From: Haplosporangium gracile
Taxonomy: Eukaryota; Mortierellomycota; Mortierellomycetes; Mortierellales; Mortierellaceae
DNA length: 13,166 nt
Assembly: GCA_015499985.1 (NCBI GenBank)
Contig: JAAAUF010001055.1
Location: 1 to 13,166 of the forward strand
Direction of reading: 5' to 3'
Part shown: positions 8,472 to 13,166 of the stretch, one piece after another
How positions within the stretch are numbered: position 1 is the first letter of the stretch
How the letters are laid out: the number at the start of each line of letters is the position of its first letter
The notes under the pieces: generated by a model
What the model saw: the letters and a program-made list of their open reading frames with translations, nothing else
What the model was told of the DNA's origin: nothing
The model's database searches: none
Program-made: the position numbers and the translations under genes

Positions 8472-10405
8472 TTCTACAACTGGATCATCTCCATAGGTCA
8501 CCACTTGGCTGCTTATTTTCTTGTTTGCATTGCTTTGACCTTGTGCCTCGCCCCTCCGGAAGAAAGGAAAGGGGAAGGGAAGGAAGGGAAGGAATAGAAG
8601 GGATGATGCGTGTTTGCGCCCACTCCACCCCACTCCATTCGCTCTAACCCTTCGGTTACAGTTAAACACATGTCTATGAAAGAGCCTCTCCACTCACCAT
8701 GCATCAAAGCTTGCCAAATAAAATAAACAAACCAACAAAGTGCTCTCGTATTTTTTTTTTTCTCTTTTTTCCAACAACTTACTCCACTGAGTGGCTCTGG
8801 CCAGGCACGGTCTAGTCCAGCAAATCAGCGCCAACAGCGACAGCATTGTTCCTCTTCGCTGTTGTCTGTTGTTCGAAGCCATGTCTCGGATCTCGGGCCC
8901 CCCAAACGCATATCTTATTATTCATTCCGTACCACCTTCATTTATTATCATCGAATGCGCGCCTTATGACCACCTTGGGGACACATTATTGCATGTCCTC
9001 TCCTCCTTGGCAGCTTTGCCCCTAGCTACTCCACAAAGCAACATCCAGGTACAGGCAGCCCCCAATGCTAATCAGGCCATGTCCGTTAATTACTGTCCGA
9101 CTGCGCTCTCGGACATCTCGCTCTCTCTCCTCCACTTCTGTCCATCTCCCCCTGACTTACTCAATCTCCACAAGAGCTTGCCTCGATAAATTAACTTCTC
9201 TCATATTTCTTGGTCACCTCCACATCGGACCTCGTGTTGATTGTTTTTTGTTTGTTCTCTTTCTTCTCGCTCATCTTCGTCGTCTTGTTTCCGCTTCTTC
9301 TATTCAGGCGCCGCGCCCAGACATTTAAACAAAACAAACAGGAACTTTACAGAAAATGCAACAAAGGGCGCGCAATCAGCTGAATAATGCTGTTTAGGGT
9401 AATTGTGGTCGATGCTCATTCATGCTGTAACGGTCCGAAAATCCATTGTTTGTAGTTGCTCTTTTTTTATCCTATCCTCGCGTCCCTCCATACCCTGCCT
9501 GCCATGATAAACATACATACATACCATCAACGAGCAAACGTAAGTGCTTAATTCCTACGATGCCATGCCAAGTTCCATCTCTGACAACAACCTAACTTAA
9601 ACAGCAAAGCAAAGCACACATTAGCCTACAGAAATGTATTAAAAAGACGCATATACAACGAAGAATTTGGCGCGTAACTAAACATGCATGCAGCGGGACT
9701 AAAGACAACAACAACAACGACATCAACAAAGCTGGTGACAATTACTCACGCCCATTATTTACATCATTTCTCTTACCATGCATCATCGAGTACATATATA
9801 CACAGAAAGGAGAATAAAACAACAACCGGAAATGAAAAAGCACATGGCAACGAAAACAAAAAACAACGCAACAGCAAAGGGGCAAGAGGGAAAGGGAAGA
9901 GGAAGTGGAAATGAAGCAAAGGAAAAGTAAAATAAAGTAATAAAACACAAGAAACGGGTGTTGTATGTGTTTCTCTTCTCCTCAATGCTCTCATCCATTC
10001 CTCCTTCTCTTTCCTTCTCCATGACTCTCTCCCTCGTGGATGTGTAATGTAATGGACAGGTGGGAGGAGTACTGCTCTATTGAAAGAGACACGCGCACAC
10101 ACACAGGCGGAAAAGAAGACAGAGCACGGTAGGATGGATGGATAGGCCTATCTATCCAGCCGTCGGTCCCAAAATGAAAAGGAAAGGGGAGGTCGGGTTC
10201 TGATGTTGAGCCGTGCGCATACTCCATTGCGAAAGGGATCGGTCCTTCAAACGAGAGGCAGAGCGAGCAAAAAGAGAGCGACGGTGAGAACATGTCAAAT
10301 GTGTTGGAAGAGATAGCGTAAGTGGGGGGGAAGCAAACCCCATGAGTTCTTGTTTTCATTTGTGTTCGTGTTCATTTATTCTGAGCATGCACAGCCGTGG
10401 TCACC

Positions 10406-10456
10406 TTTTTTTTTTTTTACGAGCACGGGCACGAGCATGGCATGGGCATGGACATG
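10406..10456. repeat. T run followed by imperfect hexamer tandem repeats
   Basis: A 13-base T run (10406-10418) is followed by GAGCAC GGGCAC GAGCAT GGCAT GGGCAT GGACAT (10421-10455), a degenerate GRGCAY-type hexamer array with one unit short by a base. It then meets GGTGAGT. It is probably a microsatellite-like tract, in the upstream region of the bHLH gene. Confidence 0.55.
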
Positions 10457-10979
10457 GTGAGTTTTTAGGGGGGAGAGATAGGGAAGCGAAATTAGGTAGG
10501 GGTACAACGTACTGGATATGTATCTGACCGACCATATTGCCTGTCTGTCCGTCCGTTCGTCATTCCGTTGCTCTCTCCTCGCACACTATGCTCATTGCAC
10601 CCCATGGACAAAGGACGCGCCCAATGGTGGCCCTTATCGACGATACAAAAACGAGGCCTTCAGTCGGTTATCGCATATTTGCACATCGTATATCTGCACG
10701 GGCTTGCAAGCAAAAGGAAAGGAGAGAGAGAGAGCATAACGACGTGTTCACCGCAAAGTAACAAGTTAAAAAAACCACTCCCCCCTTTCGTTCAATTGCC
10801 CAATGTCCTTGTTAATGCCAATGCCAATGCATTTGATGATAGCAAACACATACTTCATAAACACCCACCCACTGACCACCCTCACAATCGTTGACACAGG
10901 CCTGACCGGACCTGATCTGACCTGGCCGATTTCTCCCTTTTCTCACAGCTCTTTTAATAACTCTCTTGCTGTTGTTCTC

Positions 10980-11205
10980 GTTCAAACCTTCCCTTTATCT
11001 CTCCTTCTTTTCTCTTCTTTTCTTCTTTTCTTCATCCATCATCTCACTTTCTCCTTCTCAAACACATTCCTCATTCACCCTGCATCTCCCCCTCATTCCT
11101 CCTCCTTTGCGCATAGACCAACTAGACTTTCACTCTCTCCCTCTCTCACTCTCACACATACTCTCTTCCTCACTCTCACTCTCCTCCACACCCCCATACA
11201 CTCGA
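10980..11205 (+). promoter_or_regulatory. CT-rich leader/promoter tract of the bHLH gene
   Basis: More than 200 bases rich in C and T on the sense strand end about 15 bases before the start codon, then TTTATATCTGCAGAA leads into the ATG. The CTGCAG just before the start resembles a 3' splice site after a pyrimidine tract, so a 5' UTR intron ending at 11218 is possible but unproven. Confidence 0.55.
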
Positions 11206-11220
11206 TTTATATCTGCAGAA

Positions 11221-13131
11221 ATGGATAATCTATTCAACACCGACTCTGGGTTCAGACCCCCATCCCCGCTCACCTTCTCCTCCGCACCTGGCCCGGGCCT
11301 CTTTGGCGACGCTCTGGGGTTCGAAGGTACTTTTTACCCAAAAAAAAAAAAAAAACGCCACAAACACATGGCTACATACATCCATTCGCTTTGCTTTCCT
11401 TGCCCCTCCCTCCCTCCAATATATTACGGATTCTCACTTTTTTCTTCTGGTGGTCCCTCATCCTTTATTTTACTGCAATTCCCTTTTTTTTTCGCGCGCA
11501 GAGAGAAAGTGAGAAAGGAAGATGAGCGTGCAATATCAAATGTATGCGGAAGATGGTGCTAATATAGGCCTTTCATTCTCTTAAATTCCAATGACTTATC
11601 TCCTATGATAGACTTTCGTTTCGCAAACCAAGATTTTCTCAGCATGTCCACGGCAGCAACAGCAACAGCACCATCGACAGACCAACCAGGACCAACAGCT
11701 CCGTCTCTCCCAGGAGTGATGATGATGGGCAGCAGCGACCCATCAATGCAGCTCTTCAACCCGTCCGAACAACGCTACTTTTCAGAATTCCTCGACACCC
11801 TGGTTGTTGACCAGGATTTCACGTTCGACCCGAGCGCGATACCCAACCTGCCCAATCTGCCCCTGTTCTCTCAGGATGTTGTTGCCATGCCCGGCGGTGG
11901 GTTCAACATGGATATTAATGCGCCTTATCGAATGCCTGCTTTATCCGGCGGCGTGTCCCAGCAGCAGCAACAGGCACCACAGCTTCCTTCACAGCAGCCT
12001 CAGCCACCGCATGATACTCCCATGGACTATGATATGAGTAACCCCTCCTTTAATGACCAGCAAGCATCATCTGTATATACCCAACATCCTATCTCCGTCC
12101 CTGCCAAACGTTCAAAGACCAACAAGGGTAACGCCTCCTCCTCCTCTTCTATCGACACCCCTGCTCGCAGAGGCACCCCTTCCTCCTCAAGACCCTCCTC
12201 GCTCGATGCACATGTCTCTGCGCATGACTCTGCCGGTACCAGGATAGCGACGCCGATTCAACAGCTGTCCAAGTTGTCCCTCAACCAGTCCGCGACCGCC
12301 GTATCACAAGTAACAGCAACCACATCGTCGACCAAAGCCAAAAAGAATAAGCGTGAGGAAGATGATCCCGCTCAACAACCTGGAAGCAGTAATAACAACA
12401 GCCACCACTCCCCAACACCCCGCTCGCAACCTTATAATTCGCAACAATCGACTCACCAACAGCGCCGACAACAAAAGGAGGGCAGCCGCGACCGGAATAC
12501 GTCTATGTCGGACGAAGATGGCGGCGGTGACGGCGGCTCTGACTCTGCTGGTGCTGGCGCACCTGCCATCATACCGAAGCGCAAACCTTACAAAGAGCTC
12601 TTGACAGAGGAAGAGAAGCGGGCAAACCATATTGCATCCGAGCAGAAGCGACGCAACACCATCCGCAACGGATTCAAGGACATGACGGATATCATCCCGG
12701 ACCTCAAGGATGTCAACAGTTCCAAGTCGACCATCTTGTTCAAGGCTGTCGACTTTATCAAGCATCTCGAACGAAGAAATCGTATCCTGCAGGAGAAGGC
12801 GACTCAGCTCGAGTCTAGATTGCTCATGCAAAAGGGTGGGCATCCACAGATTCAGTCTCAGGCACAGGCTCATCACCTCCACCAGCAAATTCACTCCCAG
12901 CAACAACAGCAACAACATTCCTCTTATCGGACATCCCCATACGACCATTCCCCCCAACAACAACCCCAATACGCACAACCGCATTTACAACAGCTACATC
13001 ATCATCAACATGTCTCCCATCACCAGCAGCAGCAGCATCACAACCAACAGCCATCATACCATACCTCGGGGCTTGACGACAAGCGGCTACAGGAGATCCC
13101 TAATATTTACCCTGTTTCCATGAGTCGATAG
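11221..13131 (+). CDS. bHLH-leucine-zipper transcription factor
   Basis: Exons 11221-11326 and 11612-13131 encode 541 residues. Exon 1 gives MDNLFNTDSG to GDALGFE (35 residues). Asp36 is the spliced codon, then FRFANQDFL continues. The N-terminal two thirds are Ser/Pro/Gln-rich with basic patches (AKRSKTNKG, KAKKNKR) that may act as nuclear signals. The DNA-binding domain spans about residues 371-421: basic region KRANHIASEQKRRNTIR with His375, Glu379 and Arg383, the H-E-R triad of factors that bind CACGTG-type E-boxes. Helix 1 is GFKDMTDIIPDL, followed by a loop and helix 2 SKSTILFKAVDFIKHL. Leu421, Leu428 and Leu435 continue as a heptad zipper. The tail, from about 442, is Gln/His-rich. The basic region has Arg, not the SREBP tyrosine, so it is not an SREBP. 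It is closer in style to fungal Ino4/Yas-like or Max/Mlx-like proteins, but the subfamily is uncertain. A nuclear dimeric regulator; partner and targets unknown. Confidence 0.92.
11327..11611 (+). other. bHLH gene intron (phase 1)
   Basis: The 285-nt intron begins GTACTT and ends TGATAG. It carries a 15-base A run at about 11340-11354 and a CT-rich centre. G at 11326 plus AC at 11612-11613 makes Asp36, and the summed exon length is a multiple of three. The donor is weaker than consensus. Possible branch motifs are CTAATA near 11559 or TGACTTA near 11592. The alternative is translation from Met at 11605 without exon 1, which lacks a CT-rich leader. Confidence 0.8.
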
Positions 13132-13137
13132 ATACCC

Positions 13138-13166
13138 TTTTTCTTTTTTTTTTTTTTTTTTTTTCT
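13138..13166. repeat. Poly-T tract at the window edge, just after the bHLH stop
   Basis: Nearly pure T starts six bases after the stop codon and runs to two bases before the window end. It lies in the expected 3' untranslated region. Its length may be imprecise because homopolymers are prone to assembly error. Confidence 0.6.

Larger units (their letters stand above)
7836..10925. other. Large intergenic region between divergent regulator genes
   Basis: About 3.1 kb has no convincing gene on either strand. The longest plus-strand frame (8791-9189, 132 residues) lacks a recognisable domain, has no CT-rich leader of its own, and looks like chance. Visible contents are a hairpin at 8440-8471, GT/GC-alternating DNA near 8350-8376, CT-rich patches (8205-8280), an ACAT run near 9511-9525, an ACA run near 9707-9720, a T run followed by hexamer-like repeats (10406-10456), and CTGACC repeats near 10902-10925. 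It probably holds the upstream control regions of both regulators. A non-coding RNA cannot be excluded. I saw no tRNA-like TTCGA arm in a cloverleaf setting. Confidence 0.55.

Noticed and set aside
8791..9189. Plus-strand 132-residue frame in the large intergenic region
   Set aside because: No recognisable domain, no start context or leader like the neighbours, and length expected by chance over 3 kb.
10803..11228. Plus-strand frames within the CT-rich tract upstream of the bHLH gene
   Set aside because: Composition is Ser/Leu/Pro/Thr from CT repeats; the real coding start is the ATG at 11221 in a different context.
12304..12984. 226-residue antisense frame across the bHLH gene
   Set aside because: It lies opposite a clear bHLH domain and Gln-rich regions; Leu/Val-rich composition is what antisense of such DNA gives.

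Overview
The window looks like nuclear DNA of a filamentous fungus, most likely an early-diverging lineage (Mucoromycota, perhaps Mortierella-like; this placement is inference from gene style, not a database match). The reasons are short GT-AG introns with CTAAC/CTAAT branch-site-like motifs, long CT-rich leaders just upstream of start codons, low-complexity Q/H/A/P-rich transcription factors, a Yap/Pap1-type bZIP protein, and a peroxisomal beta-oxidation enzyme ending in SKL.

Layout. 1-2100 holds a decayed minus-strand transposase of the pogo/Tigger (CENP-B-like) group. It is broken by frameshifts, stops and loss of the catalytic core. 2100-3540 is non-coding and contains a candidate foldback/MITE-like element (2198-2526), an interrupted palindrome (2922-2977), and the promoter plus CT-rich leader of the next gene. 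3545-4664 (+) encodes a 318-residue stand-alone (R)-specific enoyl-CoA hydratase 2 (MaoC/hotdog) in two exons. 4665-5377 is the convergent intergenic space. 5378-7428 (-) encodes a 607-residue bZIP factor in two exons, with a DUF3425-like C terminus. 7429-11220 is a 3.8 kb intergenic region between divergent regulator genes, with no convincing gene. 11221-13131 (+) encodes a 541-residue bHLH-leucine-zipper factor in two exons.

Both regulators have a hidden short first exon (100 and 106 nt) followed by a phase-1 intron. The longest open frame therefore misses the N terminus of each, and for the bZIP protein it also misses the DNA-binding basic region. The spliced models were rebuilt by hand, and their phases close exactly.

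How the genes might work together: the hydratase acts in peroxisomal fatty-acid oxidation. The two regulators could be general stress or lipid regulators, but nothing in the sequence proves that they control the hydratase. I see no clear new biological system. The most unusual points are the reconstructed split motifs and first exons, the small inverted-repeat structures, and the matching architecture of the two divergent regulators.
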